From Lota lota (taxonomy: Eukaryota > Chordata > Actinopteri > Gadiformes > Lotidae): a DNA stretch of 64,000 bases. The stretch covers positions 944,501-1,008,500 of the forward strand of contig JACYXH010000205.1 of assembly GCA_026745465.1 (NCBI GenBank), read 5' to 3'. The notes under the pieces are model-generated. The model did not search any database. It was given only the letters and a program-made list of their open reading frames with translations, and was not told where the DNA came from. Made by a program: the position numbers and the translations under genes. This document shows positions 39,301 through 50,969 of this stretch, piece by piece (position 1 is the first letter of the stretch; each line of letters starts with the position of its first letter).

Positions 39301-42300
39301 AGTTTGGAACAAGCAATATTTCCTACCTGAGTGCGGACTGGCTCATCTGAATATGCACATGAATGAATGTTTATTGGTTGATGCAATGGTGACTGTGAAA
39401 CTCTAAAATATCATTTTTTTCACTCTCTCCATCTAGGTTTGAGACAAGCAGAACACAAATCACTGTTCCTTTCTCAGTCATCAATTTACCATATTCATTC
39501 ATCATGGCCCTTTGATGTAAATGTTGTCACATGCTGTGTCCATTTGTTCATCCATCCATCCATCCATCCTTTCATCCATCTGTCTATGCTATGTAATAAC
39601 ACGCGATGGTGTAATAACACATGATCATGGGTGTGTGGTATAATGTGGTAGTCTGCTTGTGTGTTTTATTCGTTCACATTGTGTAGGCATCTATGTTGGC
39701 GTTTATCATTCATCCATGTCATCCCATAGAAGCTGAATAATGAGGGGAAAACAGCCAGCCGATCCCTTGGACCAAACATTCCTGCTACTGTCTTTAACTA
39801 TGATGAGGTACATGTACCTTCTTCTGTCCAAAGCACTGACCTGTTAGAAGAGAAGAGTTTAAAATTAAGCCCATTATAAATAGTGGGAATACAACCATTG
39901 ACTTATCTATTCACCATGACTAATTCATAGCTCTAATCAAGCATAGATGCTTTCCTCAACTAATTTATCACATGCATGAATAATCCAAAACAAAAAATCG
40001 AAATTCGCAAATATTAAGAGATTAAGATAAATGTATTCAGTTAGCTATAGCCAGTTTAAAATTTTGAAGGCATCATCTATCGTTAACCTCTCAAACAAGC
40101 AAGTAAAACCTCCCAAATCCAAGAGGTCAACAATGAGAAAAAACATTACAACATATCATGTTAATGAAGGTTACAAGGTAAGTATGCATCTACTGCTCTT
40201 CGGCCAAAACCCAGTCCATATATAGAGGTATTAGTTGTATAAGGGATGTGTGAGCCAGTGCACAGACAGCAAGGAGCCAGATGCTGCCAGCACAGCTCAC
40301 TATGAAAGATTTAGCCTGAGCAGCTAGTTGTGCCAGTAAGTTTAATTTGTGGTGAACAATTTCCTTTGCTCCTCCCAGCTCATTTTTATTAAGAGGAATT
40401 AGGCCTATGAAGTATTGTTTGTGTCTAATACTAATATAAACTATACTTTGGGCTCTAAAGTAAAGGTTTCTCTCTGTTTTCTGTTTCTCGTTTTGACAGA
40501 TGTGTGTTTTAAGCATGATTGTAATTTGTGTCTATGTCTGTGTTGTTTTCGTAAGTTTTCCTATTATATTACCATGAAATGCAATGATTTTAAGGCAGTA
40601 ATTCCTCATCTCAGGACATGAATCAAAGTGTCGAAAGTACAAAGAGGGCCAGCTTTTCCGCAGAGTCGCGCAGAGTAGGCCCAACGTGCTCTTTATACAG
40701 TGCTGGTTTACACCCCCGTCTCTCTAGGCGTACAAAGTGTCCAACTTCGAGCAGAGGCTGATGAGTGAGATCGAGTTCCGCCTGGAGCGCACCCCTGTGG
40801 AGGAGTCGGACGACGAGGTGCACCATGACGAGGTTCCCACAGGCCGCTGCATCGCCCCCATATTCGACAAGAAGCTCAAGAACTTCCGAGCCATGGAGGG
40901 CGTGCCCGTCACCTTCTCCTGTAAGCTAGTGGGGATCCCCGTACCGAAGGTAGGAGGACTACGTTCTGTGGCATGCCGTTTCTCCATGGCTACTGATTAC
41001 ACCTAAGGGCTGGAATCAAGATAGATATCTAGGTTCTTCAATCTTCTGTGAATCTAGATGCTTATCCCCCCCAGCTCAAAAAAATACTGAATGAAATACT
41101 TCATTCAGAAATAGGAATACTTTTGAGACCGGTCAAAAATGCAAATGTCAATAATTATGTAAAATAGTTAGCAGTATCTTCTCATCTTCAGGTGTACTGG
41201 TTCAAAGATGGAAAGCAGATCTTGAGAAAGAATGATCACTATAAGAAGATAAGGGAGGGTGATGGAACCTGTGCCTTGCACATCGACTGCACTACCAATG
41301 ACGACGATGGAAACTACACTGTAATGGCAGCTAATCCCCAGGTACCGCTTCATACAGAATGTGTTGGTTAGCATTCTGCATCGTACTCAACCTGTTTGTT
41401 ATCTTACAACAAGTTTGTTGTGGTGTACACTTACCAATTGTTCGTTCCTTTCCCACACCAGGGTAGAATCAGCTGCTCGGGCCATTTGATTGTCCAAACT
41501 GGTGCTTCCCGAAACAGAATGACACCCATTCACTCTCAGAGGTGAGCAGGGCTTAAGTGTGCTGTGTGATCTTCAAAGGTAAGATGATTCCTTCTTTAGC
41601 AAGGATATTTGGACCCATAGATAAAGTGGTAAAACATTTAAAAAAGGTCCCCAATTCAAATTTCCATACAACAATCCTTTAACCCCACATTGATGTAACA
41701 TGTCCTAACACAATCTGTTTACTCTACGTTGGGTAATAGGGTGAGAACCCGCATACAGGAAGTTGAGGAGGGCGAATATACCCAGGAACGCTTCTTTCAA
41801 CCTCACTTCCTCCAGGCTCCAGGGGACATGTTAGCCCACGAGGGAAGACTGTGTAGACTAGAGTGTAAGGTAGGTACCGAACTTATGGATATTAGACTAA
41901 AAAGGTTTTGAGGGTTAGGTTTTAGCTTTGAGGAAGTTCACTTCATCAGCCTCAACCTGTTCTGCTTCACAGGTGAGCGGCCTGCCCAACCCGGAGCTGA
42001 TGTGGTTGGTCAACGGGAAGCCGATCTACCCAGACATATTTCACAGGATGTTGGTGCGGGAGAATGGCGTCCATTCATTGGTCATTGACCCAGTGGTGCA
42101 GAACCATGCTGGTGTATACACCTGCATTGCAAGCAACAAAGCCGGCCAAAGCTCCTTTTGCCTAGATCTGAAGGTGTTAGGTAAAGTATTTTGTACGATT
42201 ACCACTAACCTAGGTTTTAAAGCAGTTTGAAAGTAAAAGGTACTTGTAGAAACTATAGTTGGAGTCCACTTCACGTAAACTGCCTTGGTTGCCACTTTGA

Positions 42301-43286
42301 AAAGACACGGCAGTGTAACGTACGTCATGTCCCCCATAGAGAAGGAGGTGAAGCAGCCTCCGCATTTTGTGGAGAAGCTGCAGAACACTGGGATCCCAGA
42401 GGGAAACCCGGCTAGGCTGGAGTGCCGCGTGTCAGGCATGCCTCCTCCTGCCCTCTTCTGGAAGAAGGACAATGACACAATTCCTAGAACTAAGGACAGA
42501 TTCAGGTAAGTCGATGTAAAGATGGGACACGAATTCCTCTTCTATTACTGCTGTTGAAAATACGATCTCAAAAGGCTTTTGAGGAAAAAAAAAAGCGATT
42601 ATAATGACTCACAGGTAATGTGATCATTTCCTTTTTTTTTTTAAACTAACCATCCAGCATGCATCAAGATGCCACTGGGTACGTGTGTCTGCTAATCCAG
42701 CCAACCAGGAAAGAGGATGCTGGCTGGTACACGGTCTCGGCTAAAAATGAGGCTGGCATAGTGTCATGCACCTCCAGACTAGACATTTATGGTAAACATT
42801 CCATAAATCTAAACTCTATCTATCACAACCTCAAATGCAAAAGGTCTGTAGAAACATAAACATAATAAACATGGGGTGAATAATACTTTTTTATGTAATT
42901 AAGTAAGAATTTTAAATAACAAACAAATATGATTTCCAACAGAACTTTACACATGATGTTTAAGAGCTTTTGGCAAGACTTGAATAAATACGACAAACCT
43001 TTTGCACACGGGCAATGGACATTGAACTCATTTTGATGTTGTTTTACAACACAAAGGAATCCCTCTGAGCTACTAATTCAACGTGTTGTCCACTCTGTCG
43101 TCTGCAGCCCAATGGCACCAGAGTATCCCCACGCCCATGAAGAAGGCGCCTCGCACAGGGTCCCGCTACGCCGCCCTGACGGGCCAGGGGCTGGACATCA
43201 AGTCCGTTTTCCCTTCATCTGAGAGCGGACCCATCCTGTTCGCCAGCTCCCCTCTGGAGTCAAAGCTGGAAAGTGAGGAGCTGTGA
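28266..43286 (+). CDS. mypn: MYPN, myopalladin (sarcomeric Ig-domain scaffold), with enlarged linkers
   Basis: Z-line and I-band scaffold of striated muscle that binds alpha-actinin, nebulin/nebulette and CARP. Exons: 28266-29548, 32813-32988, 33109-33160, 33293-33767, 34030-34104, 34444-34585, 35139-35162, 35576-35692, 35799-36753, 37487-38860, 39144-39276, 39730-39807, 40728-40949, 41192-41341, 41462-41541, 41740-41869, 41973-42180, 42340-42505, 42658-42791, 43108-43286 (6153 nt, about 2050 aa; human 1320). Recognisable blocks: QLLRESYLAEAR, DLSAFLSQEELDKSVNLA, FLNKAADFIEELSSLFK. Ig1 spans exons 1-2, Ig2 exons 6-8, Ig3 exons 13-15, Ig4 exons 16-17, Ig5 exons 18-19. The end AQWHQSIPTPM...GLDIKSVF is the myopalladin tail. 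The ATG follows an AG acceptor at 28264 and gives MQ as in human. Exons 1, 9 and 10 carry most of the extra length. Palladin is excluded by the better match throughout. Confidence 0.96.
28630..28735 (+). repeat. In-frame Ser-rich repeat in MYPN exon 1 (SSSSSFTVPPSA units)
   Basis: Two to three imperfect 33- to 36-base copies encode SSSSSF(T/A)V(P/L)PPSA. They sit between the N-terminal conserved helix and the FLNKAADFIEEL block, in a linker poor in conservation. Confidence 0.8.
29335..29397 (+). repeat. Glu/Gln-rich GAG repeat in MYPN exon 1
   Basis: GAG/CAG triplets encode EEKEEQEEEEQEEEEQEEE just before the first Ig domain. Confidence 0.9.
29549..32812 (+). other. MYPN intron 1 (3.3 kb)
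   Basis: No coding exon is supported. It contains (GT)n runs at about 30296-30340 and 32757-32787, the second one ending some 25 bases before the acceptor of exon 2, within the likely polypyrimidine/branch region. Confidence 0.75.
33835..33861. repeat. Poly(C) run
   Basis: About 20 C with one A, in the MYPN intron between exons 4 and 5; prone to length error in sequencing. Confidence 0.95.
35940..36210 (+). repeat. In-frame 30-bp tandem repeat (LSSSTLRLDP decapeptide) in MYPN exon 9
   Basis: Eight near-identical copies and a degenerate ninth of a 30-base unit encode L-S-S-S-(T/S/I)-(L/I)-R-L-D-P. Base differences between copies are few and mostly in the serine/threonine and leucine/isoleucine codons. 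The array is in frame, in the linker between Ig2 and Ig3. Confidence 0.95.
37607..37870 (+). repeat. In-frame Gln/Ser/Pro repeat array in MYPN exon 10
   Basis: Imperfect repeats encode SQSQYQPPPQ, IQSLTQSQP, TQSLTQSQP and similar units, making a Q/S/P-rich stretch of about 85 residues. A second frame over the same bases is also open only because the repeat is periodic. Confidence 0.9.
40100..40177 (+). other. Candidate additional or alternative MYPN exon (78 nt, phase 0)
   Basis: An open 26-codon block QVKPPKSKRSTMRKNITTYH...NEGYK ends at a good donor (AAG|GTAAGT) and starts after an AG with a weak pyrimidine tract. It lies between exons 12 and 13; exon 12 is also 78 nt and phase 0. The final NEGYK resembles the YK that precedes the conserved FEQRL block. 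Confidence 0.35.
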
Positions 43287-44032
43287 GCCTCGACGAAACA
43301 TGATAACACAAAGCAGTGCCCTGGTCAGAGCTCTCGTAGGTTTTTTCGGACGGATTCTTGATGTGATTCAACGCTACTCATCGTGATTGAGATGACTCAA
43401 ATGATTGAGAAGTAATGCATTGAAAGTTAGAGTGAAGGTAATATGGTGAACATGTCACGGCTGTAGTTACAATGCCATGTCAAATTACACACCTTAGCAG
43501 ATGGCAGACTAAGTAACGACTCCAACTTATTAGTGTCATCTAGAGCTGTCATATAGAGTTATACACAATCAGAAATACAAGATGGTTTTGCAAAGTCTTA
43601 GTTCACATCTCACCAATCACATATGTAAATGTTTGTCTGTGTTGTGGAAGATTTTAATCACTTCATCTTTTTCTACATCATAGTCTACATTTCTAGGCCA
43701 CATTTCAGGTTTCTTTCAGTTCAAAATCTGTTCTTAATAATTGTATTACATATTATTTATACAGTCCCACTAATTATTGTGACAATGATTTATTTTGTAT
43801 TGCAACATCGATATAGTTGTGATAATAATAATTGTTTTAAATGTTATTTAAAATTACATATAAGTTCTAAGCTTTTATTGTAATATTCACATTTACATTA
43901 GATTGAAATAGTTTCGGTGAATATGTACATTGCTGAATGTTTTATTGTTGATTTAATTTGTTCCAAACAATATGCACTCGTTAGCACAACATAATTTGCA
44001 AACCATTCACTATTTTGAACCACATTTTTCTT

Positions 44033-44035
<3 letters not shown>

Positions 44036-44076
<41 letters not shown>

Positions 44077-44107
44077 GTGTGTGTGTTCGTGTGTGTTCGT
44101 GTGTGTA
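44036..44107. repeat. (GT)n microsatellite with interruptions
   Basis: Imperfect GT repeat with GC and TTC interruptions, downstream of MYPN. Confidence 0.95.
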
Positions 44108-47100
44108 AGCATGCCAGTAAGCAAAGGGAATGTTTTTAAGTTAAAATATGTATAAATGCAGATCGTTGAGAGAGATTGAAGGATGTTATTGATGGCAGGT
44201 CCTATGAAGGGTGTTATTGCTGTGTGGTAAACCCAGCTTCACATTCATGGTTTTGCACTTCAAAAAACAATATCATATTTGTATATTATATTATTTATAT
44301 TTTATAATAAGCCGTACACCCTACAGATTATTGTGCCAAACAAATTTGTGGGTAAGAGTTCTATAGATAGAACTCCGACTTATCACCACTCAGTTATCAC
44401 CCGCACAAGATGTAATCCCAATAGATTGAGTGGAAACTATAGGCTACTTTAAAGTTTATTTCTTGCCAAACACATTTACTGGTTTACTACAGAAAATGTG
44501 TGCATTCACAAGTCGAACATACATGTCAAAGATTTTACCACATTTAATAATCAAGTCAGTTTGAATCCAGTGAGATTGTTTGAAAACAAAAAGTGTGCGT
44601 TCAAAGCACAAATTTAAATGATGTAAAGTTGCACAATGTAAAATAGTTTTCTTTGTCAGATTAAAGTTATATTTATTCAAAACACAATGTGCCTTGGTTC
44701 TGTTTTGTTACCATGACGAGTATACCCGAATCAACTAAAGCTTAAACAAACATAAACTTTGTTTTTATTTATTTTATCTTAAACCTTTATTTAACCAGGT
44801 TGTTAACTCTTTAACTCCTGCAGGGATGTGGAGCAGTTTTCTGTGGGACTGAAGCTGTTGTTTTGACCTTGCCCTAGCATCAGACCTATGAGACCAAATT
44901 CAGCCCACAGCGTTGAGGCTCTGGAGCCAATCATATATCAGTCCAATTAGAGGCGAAGAAAGTTCAAATAGGCATGAAATTACATTCACCTTGTGTGACC
45001 TAATTACACCGCCAGCCTCATTTCACCAGCTGCCAGACCAGGGCCTGCAAGTTGGCTGACTGGTTGTATGTGGGTGGGGTGGAGGTGGGGGTTTTGGGGT
45101 GGGGTGTGTGTGTGTGTGGGGGGGGGCAGGTCTTGATGGTTGTGTGGGGGATTAATAAATGTCACTCAAGGCTTTAGAGACAAGACCGTTTTAAGAGGAA
45201 AAAAGTGGTAGTGTTAAACTATTGTAAGGCTACTTCCCCCCTGTCAAAAGCGTTTGATGAGGCATCATGAGGACTTGAACACCACAGCAATGTTGGCTTT
45301 TATTTCCCTTTGAACGTCTCACCTGAATTACTTTCATTACTTTCTTTGAGGCAAATGTTTGAATTGGTTGGACATTCTTGGTTCATTCTGTCATTAAAAT
45401 CGCAAAAATGTGCCAACTGCATCCATTCATGAGATAAGAGAAGGTGGGAAAACTGTATTGTCTGTTAAATGTACATTAAATGGATGATTTTCCTCGGCAA
45501 TCTGGCAACACAGTAAAAGCAGACATTGCAGAGTATTAAACAGACAGTACAAAGCAGACAGTACAAGGTACGAAACAGACAGTAAACAGTACACTTTACT
45601 TTAGTGTTTTTTTTTTAAACTCTTTTGGAATATGTATTAACCAAGAGAGTCCTGAAGTCAGGGCTTTGATACATTAATTCACACATGTTCTACTCTTTTC
45701 TTCCTAGACTTTCTCTCTTGGCCGTCTTAGCAGGCATTTTGTGCCATAATCTCTCTAATTCCCCCATACGGAGCTTTCGGGGTGTTATCTGGGTTTAACT
45801 TGACATTTGACACCGTCAGAGCAGACGGGTCCCTGCTCTGGCGTGCCATATGGGTCTGGACAGAAGACGGTGCTATGACTCAGACTAGCCAATCACGGGT
45901 AGGATTGGAAACGAGGCAGGGCGATGGGGCAGAGCCCTGGTCGTGTCTGAGACGGGGCCCGCATACAAGACAAGCAGCAGCTGGCCAACTGCACCGATCT
46001 GTAATCAATGAACCAAATGGTAGATTGGATTACATGCCTAATTGCACAGCTAACCAGTCAATCTCAAAATGAGCAGACAGCATCAGCTTGTGTCCATGAC
46101 CCACTAGCAAGGGCTGGCATTATCCAAGGCCTCTGATGGTGATTAAACATTAATAACCAGTAAAGGTGGCCCCTTGAGCTGTTGGTTTAAGGGGTTGTCA
46201 CGGTGACATGAGACAAACTACTTTGTGGCATTTATTAATTCTAAATCATTCTATAGCTTCAAGCACAATGAAAGAAGGAAACTGGGATTTAGTTAAATAA
46301 CTTAAATAGTAGTTAAGGACTTTATGAAAACAACACTATATAGTATAATAGAAAACATTTAATTACTATTTTTGTGATTTGAGATGAGTGGTGCTGGTGA
46401 AACCATTTCTTGTCCTGCAGCAGATGGAAAGGACAGACAGACCATTTATTCTGTCTTTTCCATTTTCTCGGACCAGTAGGCAAATCAATTATTCATTTCA
46501 CATGTGGTCTCCAGAACATGAAGAACACTAATGCATACCACATACTGTGAGTTATTAAAACACTGATCAAGTACCCTGGTATTGGTGAGGCTGCCCTGTG
46601 CTCTATAAGGTGCACACTTATTACCTGTAGTCAGACTTGCTTTCATTGAAAATATCATTAGTCAAATAATCATATAAGCTGCATAACATCTTGTCCCATA
46701 TTGTTTAAAATCCTTAATCGGCTTTGGTGAAGACAGCTTTTTAAAGCCCTCAGGTTATGGGCCACACTTACACTCATATTGCCTCAGGCTAAGCTCAGAT
46801 TACCAGTGTTTTACTGAAGGGATCGTTGCCATGGGAAGATACATGGGACATCCTTGGTAGTTGATGGATAATTTGAGTGAGTTATAATAGGGTAGCATAA
46901 GTAAGAAATACAAATAATAATAAAATATTAGAAATTAAATATATATATATATATATATACATAGAGTATATATTCTGTCTGCGCGTGTGCTCAATTTTGT
47001 AGATTTTTTTAATGCTCATAAATATAAACATACATTTATATAATTATTACATATATATGTTCAACTATATTGATGACATCCTTTAATTTGCTGGTAACAT

Positions 47101-47223
47101 TTGCAGGGGTTAAGACGTCATAGCAACCAGATGGCAGACTTTCAATGTTTGTACCACATGGCTCTCAGTGAAGCCGAGTCCTGATAGACCAGCCCACGAT
47201 AATTGGAATTTCATTAAGGGTTT

Positions 47224-47224
<1 letters not shown>

Positions 47225-47305
<81 letters not shown>
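47225..47305. repeat. (GT)n microsatellite
   Basis: Imperfect GT repeat ending about 70 bases upstream of the ATOH7 E-box pair. Confidence 0.95.
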
Positions 47306-47310
<5 letters not shown>

Positions 47311-47373
47311 ATGCTGTTTATATCCGTAGATGTCACTAAAAGCAATGTTGAGGGCTGGGTGGGGTTGGGTGGG

Positions 47374-47425
47374 TCTCCACCTGCCACCACCTGTTAATCT
47401 GGCCCCATGTCTTATAAAAGCAGCA
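47374..47425 (+). promoter_or_regulatory. ATOH7 core promoter: two CACCTG E-boxes and TATA box
   Basis: CACCTG occurs at 47378-47383 and again at 47388-47393, ten bases apart, followed by TATAAAA at 47413-47419. The spacing to the start codon (about 250 bases) leaves room for a short leader. Paired proximal E-boxes used by the Atonal factor itself and other bHLH proteins are established for vertebrate Atoh7 promoters; the identity of these sites with them is inference. Confidence 0.75.
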
Positions 47426-47668
47426 AGACTCCACTGTCCTCAGCATCACAGAGAGCTCATGCTCTGACCTTCAGGACACCCACAGTATCAGGATCTACAC
47501 ATAGCTGCCATCCAGCACGAAGGGCTGCTAGACGTCCCGTGCAGCAGAAGAAGGAAACAACCAAGAGGGGGAGATTTGAAACTTTGAATATTTTTTTTAA
47601 ATTGGGACGCATTTCGTCATTTTCAGCAGTTTGGGAAGGAACGCTGTGAAAGCCTGACGAAAAGCACC

Positions 47669-48091
47669 ATGAAGTCCCGGCTGGCCAGCTGCAGCGACTC
47701 TGGGTCCGAGATGGACTGTAGCAGTCCAGAGAAGTTCCAGACGGTGACACGGAGGAGGATGGCGGCTAACGCCCGTGAGAGGAAACGGATGGAGGGCCTG
47801 AACACGGCCTTCGACTGCTTGCGCAAGGTGGTGCCCCAGTGGGGCCAGGACAAGACGCTGTCCAAATACGAGACCCTTCAAATGGCCCTCAGCTACATCA
47901 TGGCCCTCAGTCGTATCCTGACGGACCCCAGGAGGCACCAGCCTGCCCACAGCCAGTGGCTGGACCTGCAGTTGGACTGTGTTCAGGCCGATACCTACCC
48001 ATGCCTGATGGGGTACGACGCGCCTACTGAGCAGGAGTACATCCAATCCTCCTTCCCCTATCAGTTTGACGGCTACCAGGTTCAAAGCTGA
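47669..48091 (+). CDS. atoh7: ATOH7, atonal-type bHLH factor of retinal ganglion cell fate
   Basis: Proneural transcription factor that binds E-boxes as a heterodimer with E proteins and is required for retinal ganglion cell formation. Single exon, 140 aa (human 152). The start [16 protein letters not shown] is the first ATG of the frame. The basic region ([18 protein letters not shown]), loop and helix 2 ([17 protein letters not shown]) cover about residues 28-83 and match ATOH7 rather than ATOH1. The short C-terminal half ends in QFDGYQVQS. The lack of introns is usual for the family. The last codons and the stop are the first unit of a tandem repeat that continues into the 3' UTR. Confidence 0.97.
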   Translation: MKSRLASCSDSGSEMDCSSPEKFQTVTRRRMAANARERKRMEGLNTAFDCLRKVVPQWGQDKTLSKYETLQMALSYIMALSRILTDPRRHQPAHSQWLDLQLDCVQADTYPCLMGYDAPTEQEYIQSSFPYQFDGYQVQS

Positions 48092-48282
48092 GACTGCCAG
48101 GTTTGGGTTTAAGACTACCAGAGTCAAAGCTGAGACTACCAGGTTCAGGCTTAAGACTACCAGATTCAAAGCTGAGACTTCCATGTTCAAGTTTAAGACT
48201 ACCAGGGTCAAAGCTGGGACTACCAGATTCAGACTTAAGGCTACCAGGGTAAAAGAAAGACTACTGGGTTTCAAACATACGA
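48071..48282 (+). repeat. ~21-bp (42-bp paired) minisatellite spanning the ATOH7 stop codon
   Basis: About ten imperfect copies of GACTACCAGGTTCAAAGCTG, alternating between a form ending AAAGCTGA and a form ending GGCTTA, so the higher-order period is about 42 bases. The first copy includes the codons for GYQVQS and the TGA. Confidence 0.9.
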
Positions 48283-48828
48283 CTTTCCTTGATCAGTGAG
48301 ATTATGATTAGTCATGGTGTTAGATGTAGGTGATTGTGTAATCAAATTATGTAATGTACTTGCATAATGACACAGGCCTTTCCTCCAGTTAAGGAGTAAG
48401 TAAATACATTTGTATTACGTTTTATTGATCAATGACTTAATGTATTATTTTTTATGACTATCAACTAAGGGTATTTTGTGTTGCATATTTAATTTACTGG
48501 CCTAGTAAGCCCAGTAATCTTGAATCTTTTTTGTTCAAGCATGTGGAAGTTTTAAGGGAATTGTTTCAATGAAAAACTGTGAAGGGAAATAATTAGATTG
48601 TGTTACATAAATGTTCTACCTTTACATATTGTATTTATTATCAATTATTTTGATATGGCCCCAAAATGCTGTGCAATCTGCCAATAACCACTGTTTAACA
48701 TTGTTGGTAAAACAATTGAGTAAATTATGTATTTTGTGAAAGCGAATAATTGTTTTTAGCCATGATACGTACAATTGTAATTTGTTATTTCTTACATGCA
48801 GATTCTTTTTTTATAGTTCTTTACCTAA

Positions 48829-48834
48829 AATAAA
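48829..48834 (+). terminator. Candidate ATOH7 poly(A) signal AATAAA
   Basis: Canonical hexamer about 740 bases after the stop codon, followed by a TTTT-rich region. Confidence 0.55.
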
Positions 48835-50144
48835 ATATTTTTTAATGACAAGAGTATTTTGTATTCATTAATCACTCATAAAAACAGGTGCTCTGTTTGG
48901 TCAGATTACACAAAAAAATATATATATATAAATGAGTATATATAATTGTACATTTGTAATATGTACCTATCATAATATTTAGGGTTAGAGTTTAAAGTTA
49001 TAATTACTAATTTCAACATATGTAACCTGTTTTTATTAATAGCACAAAAATGTTACATGTATCAAATATTCTGTCTACCTATTATAATGGAATGCATTAT
49101 TTAATTGTGAAAATATTCAATATTTTCACCAATTTGTATTATTTAGTATTTTAATATGGAGAGTTGTGAAACAGAATGTGTATTTTACAATGTCTCTTTT
49201 GTTCGAATAGTAGCTGATAGGCCACCGGACTGCCATCACCCTGGCAATAAAACTATCCCATTGTCAGCAGGGCCTGTTCTCTTAGATAAGTCACTATCAT
49301 GTCAATTGCGTCAACCAAAATATAAGCACATAAACTGGACTTGAGTTTGGGAGCCAAATTTGGCATTGGATTACACAACTAGAACTGTATAATGGCTTGC
49401 TGTTTCTTGTCATTTATTTTGGATGGAAGCAGATAGAAGATGGATACTAGATGTTAGTTGTAAAACATGAATCAATCGTATTATGTCAGTGCGTCTCTTT
49501 AAAATGTGAATAGTGTTACTATCCTCCCATTAGTGTGCTGATGAGTGGAAAGGGTTATTATTTACATATTATATACAGAATGTGGATTCATATGAATAAA
49601 CTTAAATGGCCCATTAATTAAAATTACAAGCAAGCATTGACAAGTGATCGTTGGAAAATGTGAAATGGTGCCATCATGGCACAAGCCACACACAATTAAG
49701 GAAGCATGTGTACCAGATCCTGCCACCAATTCAACAGAAGAGCAGAAATTAAACTCCATTGTTAGTTAATGGCTGTGTCTAATTGCTGTGTTCAGAGCCA
49801 CTCAGGCATGAACGACCCCAGCGTAACACAAGCCCTTGCTGTGTTAAGCATAAGATATCTATACCCTTCTAATCATAGCCTTGTTCAATCTCAGCTACGC
49901 CATACACATTTCATTAGCCTATAATTAATTTGATTAGGTTGGTAACATTGGAATTATTCTTTAGATCAATGTCAAAGTGTACTCAACTTGCTAATCTAGA
50001 AATAAAGATAGATCCTTGTCGGCCAGCTAACTAATGTATAACTAATATACTAAACTACTAGTTAAGTAATTAGTGACCAAGAGATACCCAAATGTTTTAT
50101 GCCTTGTTCCGTTTTGTATGTCTGGTCTTATGTAAAGTTAGCGT

Positions 50145-50173
50145 TTAGTCTGAGATGTAACATCTCAGACTAA
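50145..50173. repeat. Perfect 14-bp inverted repeat with one-base centre
   Basis: TTAGTCTGAGATGT, one A, then ACATCTCAGACTAA. It is between ATOH7 and PKD2L1 with no gene of its own visible. Confidence 0.92.
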
Positions 50174-50969
50174 GTGCTGGGTCAGAGGGTAGATGAACCC
50201 TGTGACGCAGATGGTCTTCATAGACTCATTAAGATGCGTCCATGAATGTTTGCATACACATTAAACCCTTTCTGACAGCAAGCAAGACAGAACACAAAAG
50301 ATGGGCAGAGTCAAAATTGTGCAATGCTGATGAGATGGGGGCTATCGTTGTGCTATGGTCTATAGCTGAGAGAACAGTGGCTTTCATACTCTTATAAGCA
50401 AGCTGATTCACAAGCCGTCAACAGTTGGCAATGTGAAATATATTACAGGATTGCTGTTTTGTTTAATATTTAATAAGTCATTGAGAGAATTGTAAGGCCA
50501 GTATAACAAATATTTGAAAGAAAGGAATTTCCGAAAGTAGATTTGATGAGACGGTGTGACATTTGAACAAATATATTGTATAAACATATGTATGAATATT
50601 GGATTTTGGGTTGGATAAGACAATTCATTGAATTTATAGATAGATAGAACCTGCCCGTGTTGTATATTTTATCTAAAGACAATGTTGAAAGTATGTGTGC
50701 TTGTAACAGTGTTTCATTAGAGTGGATCTACATTTGACGTAGCACGACAGAAACCTACAAAGGGCCGACAGCCCCTCCCTCGGCAGCGCTTATGTCATCA
50801 CCCCTTTATCGTCCTTCCACCAGCAGGTGTACAAAAGCCTCCCAAGCCTCCGCTGGGCTCCATTTGACCATCACCATTGACCACTGAAAGGATCTCCCAT
50901 ACCCAGAGAGACCCAGGATCTCAGTGAGACCCAGGACTTCAGAGACACTCAGAAGACCCCAGAAGAACC

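Larger units (their letters stand above)
43287..47668. other. MYPN 3' UTR and ATOH7 upstream region
   Basis: No coding exon is supported in 4.4 kb. It contains (GT)n at about 44036-44107, a G-rich run (45075-45130), a short (TA)n (46938-46960) and (GT)n (47225-47305). AT-rich DNA at 43400-44330 is the likely MYPN 3' UTR. Retinal enhancers of ATOH7 would be expected here but cannot be identified by eye. Confidence 0.4.
48092..50969. other. ATOH7 3' UTR and PKD2L1 upstream region
   Basis: No coding exon is supported in 2.9 kb. An AATAAA at 48829-48834 is a good ATOH7 poly(A) signal. A perfect 14-bp palindrome lies at 50145-50173. A TACAAAAG sequence near 50830 may serve as the PKD2L1 TATA-like element. 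Confidence 0.45.

Noticed and set aside
45782..46072. 96-codon plus-strand open frame between MYPN and ATOH7
   Set aside because: No recognisable domain, no splice partners, and composition like intergenic DNA.
47597..48274. 225-codon minus-strand open frame with Leu/Val repeats
   Set aside because: Antisense to ATOH7 and to the minisatellite; the repeated LNLVVSALTLVVLN peptide is an artefact of the tandem repeat.
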